Shown here: positions 1 to 11,700 of the stretch, one piece after another
How the letters are laid out: every line of letters begins with the position of its first letter
How positions within the stretch are numbered: the stretch's first letter is position 1
Assembly: GCA_002794775.1 (NCBI GenBank)
Contig: NBAY01000005.1
Coordinates: 558,001 to 622,000 of the forward strand
Direction: 5' to 3'
Source: Porodaedalea pini
Lineage: Eukaryota; Basidiomycota; Agaricomycetes; Hymenochaetales; Hymenochaetaceae
DNA length: 64,000 bases
The notes under the pieces: model-generated
Told to the model about the DNA's origin: nothing
The model's database searches: none
The model's input: only the letters and a program-made list of their open reading frames with translations
Program-made: the position numbers and the translations under genes

Positions 1-141
1 CACAGGGTCTGGATACGATATGGACTGCAATGCGTAGCCATCATCATAATTGGGGTTAACCGAGCTTTCCTCAAGTTGTCCAGCTGTATTTCCTGAAGAT
101 TCCTGATGACTGTAGGGAGAATAGCCGTTGAAGGGAGACAT
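1..141 (-). CDS. 5' end of an unknown gene, cut by the window edge
   Basis: Reading leftward from an ATG at 141, 47 codons stay open to the window edge. The peptide begins MSPFNGYSPYSHQESSG and is rich in Ser, Tyr, Gln, Asn and Pro. Such low-complexity starts are common in fungal transcription factors and other regulators, but no domain is visible in the part present, so no function can be given. The upstream side (142 onward) lacks a coding signal, which fits a start here. The call rests only on the open frame and its composition. Confidence 0.4.
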   Translation of the reverse strand, partial: MSPFNGYSPYSHQESSGNTAGQLEESSVNPNYDDGYALQSISYPDPV

Positions 142-1581
142 ATCTGAGTGAGAGGTTGTCTATTCATTCAGGCTCATAGTCATCGTCCATTGCTTCCGAG
201 GTAGATTAGTAAAACGAATTTTGCCATATGAACGGCTTCTCGATCCAGTCCGTACCGTCGGATGTAAATTTGTCATTTAGCAGAAGGAAAGAGTAGGTCT
301 CAACTTTATTGTTTGGTTATTGTGTGCCGCCTACAGAAGAAAACTTGAGCTCCCCTGCTTTCCTTTCAGTTTATCACGATGAACGAATGCAGACCCGTCT
401 GCGTGGTATAGTGCTCGGACACGTGGGGTTCGTCGTCTATGCATCCGTCACCTTCGGTTTCGGAGACCTACACACAAGGCGATAAACCTCATACACGCTA
501 AAAGGTCGCTCAGACAGCAAGTGCATGACGGAAGGAAAACAAAATACAGACGTACTAGTACTATCTTGTATGGTTCAGTATCACTATAAAGACAGTGATG
601 GAACTACTTGTACAGAGATCAAAGGTATAACCACTGATGGCCTCGGAGTATTTCAGCTTCTTGAGGTTTCTCGGGTTGTATGACCATACACAAGCATTTC
701 TTCGGTGCAGATACAAAAGCTGAATGATTTCTTCGGTCCATCGGACAAAAAAGTAACGGCTTGCAGGTGAAACCTTGATGGGATTTTGTGCCCAAGAAGA
801 GTCAACAGTGCCAAGTGACTGTTTGGGGTTGTCGAGGACAATATTGTTTTTAAGCACATACTGTGCCGATCCTTCTAGAGCATTTTTCGCACGAATGGAC
901 AGCATTGGCGACCAGTCTTCGAAGCCACTGGCATGAGAGTTCCTCGATCTCAACCCGAGGAGAAAGGTCCAGCACGTATGTTCGATCGAGGTTCCAAAGG
1001 TGAACTAGTCAGAGATGGCGAATCGCGAGGAGGTCGTACACTAGTACACATCTAAGCAGTATACACGTCTAAAGCAGAAAGGTACCTGTGATTTAGAAAC
1101 GTCAATGGAGTACACATTAAGATACTATGACCGATACTGTTCAGGTACCAGAATGTCCCTCAGCTTCAAGTTGTAAAGTATAATCAGGACAGCTCGAGCT
1201 CCTTTGGGATGTTGCATAGGGGACAAGAGATTCCTCGAGCTTCCATCGCTGCAAAACAACACTCAGTCTTCGTCACAAAGGGGACCTCGATAAGGCACTG
1301 GCATTAGTCGGCACGGAGATTTTATAGTTCATGTGTCTAGAGGCGAGGATTGTTCGCATCACGTGCATACCACGTGTAGGCGCTTCGATTACAAAGCCGC
1401 GGCGAAATTCGAAGTCCGAGGCGCGTTAATTGAGCACGACAGTGATTAATCTTCCATCTCTCCGCATCGTACATCTTGGTATATTCAAATCGGGTCGTGA
1501 GTATACATAGCTCCCTAAGCCATCTTAGTCCAAAAATCTGAATCTTCTATGAGAAGCTTCTACCTGTAACTGCATTCATTC
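142..1581. other. intergenic stretch without a recognised gene
   Basis: About 1.4 kb between the partial gene at the left edge and the 3' end of the malic enzyme gene. The longest open frame is a 130-codon minus-strand frame at 561-953; it shows no recognisable domain, signal peptide or intron partner. It is more likely chance or the 3' portion of an unrecognised transcript than a proven gene. No tRNA or repeat structure was seen. Confidence 0.5.
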
Positions 1582-3928
1582 TTACGCTTCCCCCTCCTCA
1601 TCGTACACGTAGTCCACATAAACGGGCCTCCATGCCCGCTCACTCACATGCTCACGCACTTCCTCAGGACTCCATGTACACACATCGTCTGCAGCGAGTC
1701 CCTCGTCGATCCCACGCTGCACGACCGCGACTGCAACCTCGAAGTTCACTTTCGGGGATTCCGAGAAGTCCGGCAAGAGCGCATCGTCAGGATCCTTCAA
1801 TGCTGGTGAAAGCGCCGCGAGGCGCTGTGCACCGGCGATGATCATCCCGTCCGAGAGGGTGCGCGCACGCGAGACTATCGCGCCGAGGCCGAGACCCGGG
1901 TAGATTAACGCGTCTGTTAGAGGTTGAGGTTAGTCTAGGATTCTTCGGTAATAATGTGCACGTACTGTTGCATTCTGCGATACTGGAGACAAGCAAGTGT
2001 CAAAAAAGGCTCAGATGAGAGTCCATCAATAAGATACGCACATATATTCCTTCCCATTTGGCATCTTCGCAGGCGGGAATGGACTTCCTGTCGCAATAAG
2101 TGCACGGCCATCAGACCATTCATTCGCCTTGTGCGGATGCACCTCGTGCAGCCGACTCGGATTGCTCAGCGGGAAGATAATCGGCCGTTCCACAGCATCT
2201 GCCATCGCACGCACGACCTTCTCCGAGAAGGCACCAGCAACAGTCGAGGTACCGATGAGCACTGTCGGGCGCACAGCGCGGACGACGTCAAGCAAGCCAA
2301 ACGAGCCGAACTCGTTAGCCTGCACATCTCCTAACTTGGATCCAGAGGATCCAGCCCAGTTGTCATCACTACGCACAAACGCTTCCATGCCTTCGCGGAT
2401 GTGTTCACTCCCAAGGCTCTTCTTCACGAGCCCGAAACGGTCGATAAGCCAGAATCGAGTGTTTGCTTCCTCCTCCGAAATCCCGTCCGCAGTGACCATT
2501 GCATCACGCAGCTGATGCGCAATGCCAAGTCCTGCAGATCCAGCTCCAAAGATCACAATACGCTGGTCGGCAAGCTTCGATTTTGTCACTCCAACAGCAG
2601 ACATGAGCGCCGCAAGGGTGACTGCGCCTGTACCTTGTCTGCACCAGAAAATTTGACAATAATGGCAATAGTTCGATCCCGCAAGATAGGACTCACACAT
2701 CATCGTTAAACACTGCATGTTGGTCTCGGTAGAAGCCCAGAAGCCTCTGAGCATTAGAGACGCCGAAGTCTTCGAAATGAAGCAGAGTATGCGGTAGATA
2801 TTTGCGCACAAGCTGAACGAATCTGCGCGGAGATTTCGGTGAGAGAGGATTGGATAGACGAGAGATCTGGATGCTGACTTATCGATAAACTCGTCATATT
2901 CCTTCCCGCGAACTCGCTTGTTTTGCCATCCCTAAAGACGTCTTTTAGTTGCATAGAAATGATTCGACAGGGATACAGAGCGTACGACATAAAGCGGGTC
3001 CTTCAGGAGATCTTCGTTGTTGGTGCCAACGTCAAGTGTGACGGCCAAAGCTTTCCCGGGATCGACCCCACCAATTAAGCTGCGGATGAGGGTCAACTTG
3101 TCAGTTCTCATCTAAGCGACGGCATCAACATACGTATAGACTACTGCCTTGGCAGTAGAAATCTTCGAAGGAATATAAATCAATGTGTATGACTTTTATC
3201 TTTCTTAGGAGGCTTACTCCGATTCCCTGTGTGCGTTCTACTTTCAACGAGCATCCGATAAGCTAACAAAGGGACCACTCACACCAACACCCTGATCCCC
3301 GATCCCTAAGATCGCCTCTGCATCTGAGCAGACGACGAGATCGATGTCACGTCCACGCGTCTGCTCAAGGAAATCTTCTTCCATGGTGTCTTTATTCGGA
3401 AATGTGAGGTACAAGCCCTCACTCCGCCGGAAGATATGCGAGTATTGAGCAATTGCATCAGCCTTGTATGGTTACGCCACATCAGTCACCAGCAACGAGC
3501 ATGCTATATGCACAATCACACACCTCAGTAGGCGTATAGATGATGGGCATAAGCTCCCTCAAATTCTTCTCAAGCAAAGCATAGTACAGAACAATGTTCT
3601 GTTCCTTGAGGCTCTGGAGGAACGCGTTCTTCTGGAGTTCAGTGTCCTGACTCGCAAGCTGATCTGCCGCGCGCGCGCATTGCTGATCGAGTGAGTTGAT
3701 TGCGAAAGGCAAACGTCCCGTGAGCCCGAAGAGTTCGCGCTCGGAGGCAGTAAAAGCTGTGCCCTTGTTCCAGCGTGCAGACTCAAGAAGCGCTTTGCCG
3801 CGCAGACGCAGCTTGCACACTGGAGCGGACGAAGGATTCGATGCGGAAGACATTGATCGAGACTGGGATCGCGCGAAGGTGCTCAGAGAGCGAAGACAGC
3901 GAAGAGGAGAGGGTAAAGAGGGGATCAT
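1582..3928 (-). CDS. MAE1: malic enzyme (NAD(P)-dependent, probably mitochondrial)
   Basis: Oxidative decarboxylation of malate to pyruvate. The first long exon carries the malic N-terminal domain ([16 protein letters not shown], then [39 protein letters not shown]). Later exons give the substrate-domain segments [13 protein letters not shown] and [15 protein letters not shown], the dinucleotide fold [36 protein letters not shown] and [17 protein letters not shown]. The last exon reads [24 protein letters not shown]. The start at 3928 gives [26 protein letters not shown], an Arg/Ser-rich, acid-free leader like a mitochondrial presequence; an in-frame ATG at 4018 is possible but adds nothing conserved. 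At least five short introns interrupt it (one ends near 2040). The family is certain. Cofactor choice and organelle are inferred, and the gene symbol is by analogy with yeast. Confidence 0.9.
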
Positions 3929-4192
3929 GCAATTTACATGTACTACAGATGACGCCTTGTGGAGGTCAAGCAGCCTGTTTGTGGATAGAGTGTAGAGATG
4001 ACGCCCACTCAAAAACATAATTAGATCGCTTCACGTGATCAGACGCGTCGCGACGCGACTTAAAAAATTAAAAATGCAGACGACTGGTACAATGGTAGAT
4101 TCACTCTTCAATTTTCAGAGTCAAAATTTCGAGATTGTACAATACAGCACAACAGAATTGACCGGGAAGATACAGTATACTCTGGGATAGGG

Positions 4193-6410
4193 CTATAATT
4201 TCATGATTTCACACCGCATCGCGCTTCTCAACTCCGCTCGCGGCGTATCCGGCACTGAAATTGACGCGTAGGTCCCCTTCGTAAGGAAAGATGGGTTTAC
4301 TGCCCATGTTCTATCGACCAGCTATAAGTACAATTAAGTCAGCATCAATAAGGGGACTCGAAAGGAGGAAATAGAGAGTGGGAGAAATTCAACCGCACCT
4401 TTGTAAACTGTTTGAGCTTACTCGGAAGGAGGAGCACATCAGGTGCATGTTCTTCGACACTCGGGTCAAGCCGCAGGCCGTCTGAATGCGATACATCCAG
4501 ATTCACATCAGCAGACAGATCTGCGGGGACAGGGAATAGTGGGTAGAAACTGCATACATCCATTCAGTAAGCATACGAAAAAGAAAGCTCCCTGTTAGAC
4601 AGACTTTCGGACAAGCGACCTTACCTTCGCTGGGACAAAAGATGCCTGCATGTATTAGTGAGAAGGTCCGTTCCAGATGACTCGGGAGACACAGGAGGCA
4701 CAGGTTCAACCGGCATCCCGCGTTGTGCATATTCCTGATTACGCAGATGGAAGAGCACATCAACGGAAGAGCTCGCAAAGGATACATCATTGATTGCAAA
4801 GCGACACGGGTTCGGTATCATCTTTATTCGCTAATGCAATTCTCGTATTAGCATTTAAGTATGAGAAAGAGGCAAAAACATACAGGATCAGCAAGCAATG
4901 TGTTCTCGAACTCGCACTGAGGATATACAGGATGGTCGCTCAGGATATCGCGGATACTAGGCTCAAGAAGGATAAGACTCTCAGGCGATGTGTTTAGGAA
5001 AGTGCTGATTGGCTTGACGAAGCATTGATTGAATATTCCTGAGGGTGTCTGATCAATATCTCCAGATTTGAGGAAGGGATGCATGGCATCTATGAAAGGA
5101 CCAAGCTATGTTTGATACGTGAGCAGGTATACATTCACAGAGAAGTGTTATGAGACATACCAGAACAAGAACAGAGGGTCGTGAGGAACATAGTTTTTCC
5201 ATTAGGGAGCTGAAGTATTTATACTCTAGATCAGCATCGGAGGTGTATGGTCCACACGCTACAGCCATTGTAAATGCCCTATGGCCAGATGGCTCTGGTG
5301 ACGGAGCCAGCGGCGGAAGCTAAAGACACGTTGAGATTTATGGTTTAAAGTGAGAAAGAATAAGACAGGAGCTCACGGCGAGAATTTCTTCAACGACGAA
5401 CATTCCGCCACCCCCATTCCGGCCTCGAAGCGCGACAATTGCTCCTGGGAAGAGGCCGATACTGCCCGCACCCTCAGGAGTTCCCCGTAATTTCAGACTG
5501 GTACTAAAGCGCAAAGGTACGCGAGCTCCCGAGCCAATCATGCGTGAGGATTCGAGAAAGATGGTCCCTTCAGTGAGTTTCGCGGACGGGTCGGAGGCAT
5601 CAGCATCGTTGGAGATGCGGCCAACGGTTATGATGTCTTCCTAGGAAAAAAGCTGCGATAAGTGAAACGAGGACAGGTATAGAGAAGGTGCCGATGCACT
5701 TCGGAGGTAGAGGAAGGGTCACCAAGGTCATCGATGTTATAATATTCTCGGATCAGCTCTCCGAATTCGTCTATTCGCTCGTCGAGGACTGTGTGAAAGG
5801 GAATAAAGCGCGCACACGCAATTCAATGCCTGTGGACGCACGTTCACTACGTTCTGAAACCTTCTCATACATATAGCGATCTAGAATAGCCAGGATCTAT
5901 TAAGAGAGAGAAAGGGAGCTGCTGTAGCTAGACTTACATCTCCGCTTCTTGTCATCTATAGGGCCTTTGAACAACACGCTTGGTGCTGCCAACTTAGATC
6001 CCGGGCGCAGAATTGCGTTCTTTGTGTTCTTTCGCATCATGTTTGTCATTGCGATAGACCGGCGTTGCGCGATGGCTTGCTCCTTCTGCTCCTTGAGCCT
6101 TTTTGCATTGAGGTCATCAACGAGCTTTTTCTTGATGGACTCCGCGTGGACAGACGTAAAGAGAGGACGCTGAACGCCACGTGCGACGCTGGTGCTATCA
6201 AAAACTAGTGACTCCCATATAAAGGCGAAGGTTTCACCGGAGACGCTGTAGTCCTGGCAAATGTTAATACCTGCGTACGCGACGCGACGCGTCAGGATAG
6301 GCTAGTTGCTTATAGCTAGGAACAGACATACATTCGGACAGCAATTTCGCGTCGTTCTCCAGTTCTGCTATGTGTTTCACGAGCTGGTTGCGTATGGCTA
6401 CCTCGGACAT
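4193..6410 (-). CDS. POL12: DNA polymerase alpha-primase subunit B
   Basis: Regulatory B subunit of the primase-polymerase alpha complex that starts DNA synthesis in the nucleus. The first exon gives MSEVAIRNQLVKHIAELEND. Next comes an exon with CQDYSVSGETFAFIWESLVF and a charged linker ending KNAILRPGSK. The OB-fold part reads GSGARVPLRFSTSLKLRGT and LFPGAIVALRGRNGGGGMF. The inactive phosphoesterase part reads MAVACGPYTSDADLEYKYFS, FVDAMHPFLKSGDIDQTP, IPNPCRFAINDVSFASSSVD, PDVLLLPSKLKQFTKV and a closing VDRTWAVNPSFLTKGTY. These match the Pol12/POLA2 order. Many short introns are present. The stop is a TAG at 4193-4195. The 5' flank contains an ACGCGT box (6452-6457), as in cell-cycle-regulated replication genes. 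Its promoter now abuts a retrotransposon that starts 70 bp upstream of the ATG. Confidence 0.9.
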
Positions 6411-6451
6411 GGTGACACTAGACTTCAGAGTCGAGAGTCGAGTCCACAAGC

Positions 6452-6457
6452 ACGCGT
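6452..6457. promoter_or_regulatory. MCB-like box (ACGCGT) upstream of POL12
   Basis: A palindromic ACGCGT lies 42 bp upstream of the POL12 start, followed by GACGCGAC at 6461-6468. ACGCGT is the core of the MBF/MCB element that drives G1/S transcription of replication genes in yeasts, so its place beside a polymerase-alpha subunit makes sense. Function here is inferred from the motif and neighbour only. Confidence 0.4.
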
Positions 6458-6468
6458 CTTGACGCGAC

Positions 6469-6479
6469 AAATGAGTCAC
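6469..6479. repeat. left target-site duplication of the retrotransposon
   Basis: The 11-mer AAATGAGTCAC occurs here and again, identical, at 12774-12784. The bases just outside and inside the two copies differ, which defines the ends of the insert. The 11-mer holds TGAGTCA, an AP-1/Gcn4-type binding core, so each flanking gene keeps one copy. Confidence 0.85.
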
Positions 6480-6547
6480 TTAGTCTCTTACCATCATCAT
6501 CCAGATCGTGGGAAAGTCTTAACTGCAGTAACTCTCTGTCTCTAACG

Positions 6548-8791
6548 ATGGCTCCGCCCCCCAACCCGAAGCCGTCTGTCCTTCATCGAACTAAATCGCT
6601 CAGATCCTTGGGCAACATCAAGGATCCTACTAAATGCGACGAGTGTAAATACGAACTCCCGTTTCACAGTCGCTCGTGTGTTTCTGGCGCGGCGAAACTC
6701 TGCACCCAGTGCGGACGCGACTCAACATACAACCATAACTCAGCCGTATGCGAAGTGGCAAGGAACAACCAAGCCAATTGGTCGCCCGATGTTGAAGCGG
6801 ACCAACATGCCGCCGCTCTCCGAAAGCAAGGCGACCTTCCGCCTACCCCGGACATACCCTCCCAGACTAGCCTTAAACGTTCACCGTCCGAAGACGAACA
6901 CCACGGACGCGAAGCCCCAGGAAACCCCGCCACCATAGGCCACATCCCAGACGACAAAGACGCAATGGACGCCGACGACGACCTATACGTTGACAACACC
7001 CCTCCCCAGGTTACTGATACAGATCAAGATCCGGATATCGCCGGCGAAGACCCGGCTATCGCCGAGGAAGTTGACAATAAGTCACGGGAACTCGCCGCAA
7101 AGTTGGTGCACGAACTACGCGCTCTCATCAACCAGGACACATGGAAATCCTCAACGCCATTTTACGAAGACCCTTCCAAGATGGGCCGTTACATGGCCGG
7201 TATCGCGTCATCTCTCTGCTTTTGGATTAACCAAACCAACAATTTTGACGATATGACTCTTCGCGAGAATTATTCTAACACTGCTTTCAATCAGTTTCAG
7301 ACCACTTTCAAGATCCACGCTCCCTACTGTAAAAATGTTTTTGACAATATTTATCGCAGCCCCCAGGACATCCGCGATGAGCAGATTTCTGACGAGCTCA
7401 CATCTATGTCTCGATCCATTTCTTCTCTCGTATCCATGGTATCCACTCTCACGGAAAAAACTAATAAATTGGAAAAACAGGCACAAAACCCCAGTAAACC
7501 CAGAGTTTCTTTTTCATCTAACGCTCCCACGGCTCCGAAAATTCTACCAGACCCACTTGGCGCTACCTTCGCCCACGACCCACGTTTCCCCCCGCCTCCC
7601 CCTGTCATAAAACAATGCGTCCCCGCCCCCAAAGGCGGTCGTACTAGCTATGCTGCGGCGATGGCCAATACCCGCATTCCCGGGTCCGGCTACCGTATGG
7701 ACACACAAGGAACCATTCACGCACCTGATGGGTATATGCATTCCGAACATAATGCCCCTCGACCTGGCCTTTCGACAACCATCTACACCCCCCCCATTCA
7801 GTCCGTCGGCACGGACCAAGATGGGTATACCACCGTGACATACGCAAAGGCAGCCCAGAAAAAACCCAAGCAAGTGCCCACTAAGGTCACTACTACCTCC
7901 GCAGACCACCCTGACGGGGAGGTCATTACGAAACCCATGAACCGAGCTAACGGCTCGGTCAACACGCGCGTTTGCAACGTTAAGCGCGTTTACTTTTCTC
8001 TCCCCGATAATCTAGCTATTCGTCCTCTCCCTAATTCCATCAAGAACACCGTCCGTGCCGGACTCAAAGGCACTACGGAATTCAAACACCTCGTCATTCT
8101 TAATGTCGAATACACTTCCAACAGCAACCTTTGCGTTTCCTTCACTAATATTCGCCCGGACTTCGATTCTACTTTCCCTTCCCTCTCGTTACTCCTTAAC
8201 CGCATTATCGATATTAACGGCGCTAAGGTTTTTACCCCCTCCCCGCAGTTTAAGCTCGTCCTACCGGCAGTGCCGGTATTCGACAAACATACCAACATCC
8301 TCTATTCTGAACGAGACCTAATGGAAGAACTTTCCTCTCTCCCTCAATTTGAGGGACAGGAATTTCTCTATCCTCCTCGGTTCATGGCGTCCATCGAACG
8401 CCTCAACACCCTTGATTATTGCAACGTCTCTATTATTTTGAAGGACACTAACCGCTTAGTTTTTGACCACTTCTTCCTCCATAATAACCGCAGCATCCCG
8501 ATTTTCGGTGTCATTCGACGCCTGGAGGAAATGCGGTCCCGGCCAACTATTTCCCAATGCGACAACTGTCATTGCCTGGGACATTCATCCATCAAATGTC
8601 ACTCAGTAGCCCGTTGCGCTATCTGTGCGGAACCCCATCGTACTGCAGTGCATGTCGCCAGGTGCGCTCCGTGCACGGCTTCCAACAATCTCGCATGCCA
8701 GCATTTCGCGCATTGCATTAACTGTGAAGGCGATCACAACTCCAGGTCTTCCACCTGTCCTGCGCGCCGCAATTACAGACCCCCTCTCTAA
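6548..8791 (+). CDS. LINE ORF1, gag-like nucleic-acid-binding protein
   Basis: A 747-codon intronless frame starting 68 bp inside the element. Near the N-terminus (about residues 29-70) are two Cys/His clusters: C-x2-C-x6-H-x3-C and C-x2-C-x7-H-x4-C. An acidic, Pro/Ser-rich middle follows, then a weak coiled-coil-like stretch (LVSMVSTLTEKTNKLEKQA). The C-terminus holds zinc knuckles: CDNCHCLGHSSIKC (C-x2-C-x4-H-x4-C), then CAICAEPH and CINCEGDHNSRSSTC. Such proteins coat the element RNA in a ribonucleoprotein. The N-terminal pair is extra compared with the usual ORF1 plan. The stop TAA directly precedes the ORF2 ATG in the same frame. Confidence 0.9.
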   Translation: MAPPPNPKPSVLHRTKSLRSLGNIKDPTKCDECKYELPFHSRSCVSGAAKLCTQCGRDSTYNHNSAVCEVARNNQANWSPDVEADQHAAALRKQGDLPPTPDIPSQTSLKRSPSEDEHHGREAPGNPATIGHIPDDKDAMDADDDLYVDNTPPQVTDTDQDPDIAGEDPAIAEEVDNKSRELAAKLVHELRALINQDTWKSSTPFYEDPSKMGRYMAGIASSLCFWINQTNNFDDMTLRENYSNTAFNQFQTTFKIHAPYCKNVFDNIYRSPQDIRDEQISDELTSMSRSISSLVSMVSTLTEKTNKLEKQAQNPSKPRVSFSSNAPTAPKILPDPLGATFAHDPRFPPPPPVIKQCVPAPKGGRTSYAAAMANTRIPGSGYRMDTQGTIHAPDGYMHSEHNAPRPGLSTTIYTPPIQSVGTDQDGYTTVTYAKAAQKKPKQVPTKVTTTSADHPDGEVITKPMNRANGSVNTRVCNVKRVYFSLPDNLAIRPLPNSIKNTVRAGLKGTTEFKHLVILNVEYTSNSNLCVSFTNIRPDFDSTFPSLSLLLNRIIDINGAKVFTPSPQFKLVLPAVPVFDKHTNILYSERDLMEELSSLPQFEGQEFLYPPRFMASIERLNTLDYCNVSIILKDTNRLVFDHFFLHNNRSIPIFGVIRRLEEMRSRPTISQCDNCHCLGHSSIKCHSVARCAICAEPHRTAVHVARCAPCTASNNLACQHFAHCINCEGDHNSRSSTCPARRNYRPPL

Positions 8792-11700
8792 ATGAATACA
8801 ACCATCTCAATTCTTTCTCTTAATGTTCGTCGTTCCGAACCTACAACTGACCTTCTTTTCAAGTCTCTCTTTCAACGCGGTAACTCCTGTCCCGACGTTA
8901 TTTGTCTACAGGAAGTCCCCACTATTTCTACCATTATCCCGTCCAAAACATCCCCATTGGGCGAAAAACATTTTGACACCCGGAACTCTGACCCCTTTCT
9001 CTGCATTCTTCCCCCTCAATCCACCTCTATTCGCCCTAGTTGCACTACTTTCCTTCATCCGCGCATATCCCATCTCTTCAACTCCCATCCACATCTTTCT
9101 CGTCCCGATTTCCAAGTTACCATCAGCATCAACCGCGGTTCATCTCTACCCCCTCTTTACATCTGGAATGTTTACAACACTCCTAGCACTCACTCGTTCG
9201 AAAATCCTTTTCCTACTCCTTCTCTTATTGATACCCACATTTTTGTCAGGGATTTCAACCGCCATTCAGCCCTTTGGTCCGATCAACACCTTTCTCGTTA
9301 TTTCAATTCTGCTGAACCTTTATTACAATGGCTAGACAATCACGCTTTAACTGTTGCCAACCCCCCGACTATACCTACCTTTCGTAACTTTCGAGGTTCT
9401 TCGACTATTGACCTTGTTATCAGCACTTTTGACATTTCTCCTTTCATCAGCCAATCTCTCCTTATTGGCGACCCTTCATGCGAATTTCATTCCGATCACC
9501 TCCCTCTCATTTTTAACATACCCACATCATTCATTCCACCCCCCGATACTCCTCCTCTTCGTCGCATTCGTAAACGCGACATTCCTTCCTTAATTTCTGA
9601 ATTCCGCGAGTCGCGTCCTTTTTCTTTCGACACCTCCGATATTCACCTTCCGGCGCATCTTGACGCCAAGTTACAGTCGTTTTATTCTTCCTTTTCTTCT
9701 TTCGCCTCTCGTTATCTACGAAGGCATAAACCCCGAACATACTTCGGGCCCCATTCCTGGTGGACCGAGCAATGTAGTCGCGATTACCAAGCGCACCACA
9801 ACCACCCCACACCGAGTAACCGCGCCCAACTTCATAAAACCCTTGCCCAAGCAAAGAGCAATTTTTTTGGCGACCTCCTTCATCGATCTGATCACTCAAC
9901 GATTTGGAGACACAAACACCTGGGCACTGCGCGCCGACGTCACCCCATCGGCGCCCTTAAACTCCCTTCAGGGCGTTATACTCTTAACGAGAACGAGAAG
10001 TTCGACCTCTTCCGTTCCACGTTCTTTCCTGCGCTGCCGAACGGCCATCGCGACCAACATTCGCTCCCTTCTCCCGTCGAGATAGAGCCCGTCTCTGTTG
10101 ACGAAATGCTCCATGCCCTCGCGGGCACCGACGACGAAACTGCCCCGGGCAATAATTGCTTCTCTTATCTTCATTTGAAACTTTTTGTCGATCTCGAACC
10201 AGAATTCTTTTCTCAAATTTTCTCACTTTGCCTCTCCTTCGGCTACTTTCCCTCTTCTTTCAAACATTCTATCGTCACATTCATTCCCAAACCGAAACGT
10301 TCTGACTTTTCTCTTCCTCGCTCTTTTCGCCCAATAGCCCTCGTGGACACGATGGGTAAACTTTTCGAATGCATTCTTTTCAATCGACTTCAAATTATTT
10401 TTGAACAACGCTCTCTTATTCCCCCTTCACAGCACGGCTGCCGGAAAGCCTTATCAGCGCTGACAGCCTGCTACGAAGTGTTACATTTCAACAACTTCGA
10501 ACCTCAAATTCACTCCCTTTTCAACACTTCTCCCGGCCTGGGCCCTTCTGAGCCTCGTCGCCGCCGCCTTTTAACATCTATTATCACAATGGACATTCAG
10601 GGTTTCTTTGACAACATTTCTCATCCGCTCCTTATTGACCGTTTGACCCGGTCCAACATTCACCCCAACCTCATTAATTGCGTTTCCCATTGGATGCGCG
10701 ATCGCCCCATTTCCCTTCATTTTAACCAGTTCTTTTCAGACACTTTCACCAAACCGAACCGGGGTGTCCCTCAAGGGTCCCCCCTCTCTCCCCTTATTTC
10801 CATCTTCGCGGCTGCACCGGCCATAGAAAATTATTACAAACAATTCCCTTACAATCGTCCCCTTTTCGCTTATATGGACGATCACCTTTTGGCCGCTCGC
10901 TCTTTAAGTATGCGGACCAACCTTTCTCGTTTACGCAACCAATTTCGTTTTCTTTCCTTACAATTTTCCCAACTGGGCCTTTCTATCGACCCAGACTCTG
11001 TTGAACTCATTCATTTTACCCCTGTCAGTACTCCAACCACTCCTTTTCCAACACAAACCGACAAACAACCATCCCTTATTTTATCACCCTCCTTAACCAT
11101 TCGCCCTAGTTCTCATATCACCTGGCTAGGCGTTATTTTTCATCAATATTTATCCCCTTCTTTACATCTTCAGTCACGAGCCAATAAGGCCCTTTCTACG
11201 CTTCATCAACGTTCCTTCTTATTCCGTTCTTCCCATGGCGCATACCTCGAATACGCCCGTCTTCTTTACTTCAACCTCATTCGTTCTGTCACTGTTTATG
11301 GCGCCCAACTTTTTCCTGATTCCCCTTCTATTCGATCAATTCTCGAACCGGTGCAACACTGGGCCCTCTCTCTTATTCTTTCCCACAGCGTCAACAAAGA
11401 CGCAGCTGGCTCTTTACTTTCAATTCCTCCTATTGACCTTTTCGTTCAATATCAAGCCAAACGTTTCATTTCTTCTTACGTTTCATCTGTCCGATCTTCT
11501 CTCCCCCCTTCTGCCATCATCCGAGATTCTCTCCCGGCTGACATTACTATTCCTAACACCAATCTTTACCCGATTATCCCACCTGTTCATTCTCATCTTT
11601 CCTTAGTCCCCCTTACTACTCGCAAAAACAGTTTACCGACTAGACGATCTTTCCTCCAATTATTTAATCATCCCCCTCCCTTCCAATATTTTTTATTTAC

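Noticed and set aside
561..953. 130-codon minus-strand frame as a possible gene
   Set aside because: No domain, no intron partner and no conserved text could be recognised; kept only as a note in the intergenic entry.
6664..10408. Many minus-strand and off-frame open frames inside the retrotransposon, up to about 120 codons
   Set aside because: They overlap the two long, motif-bearing plus-strand frames, carry no domains, and are expected from the codon bias of ORF1 and ORF2.
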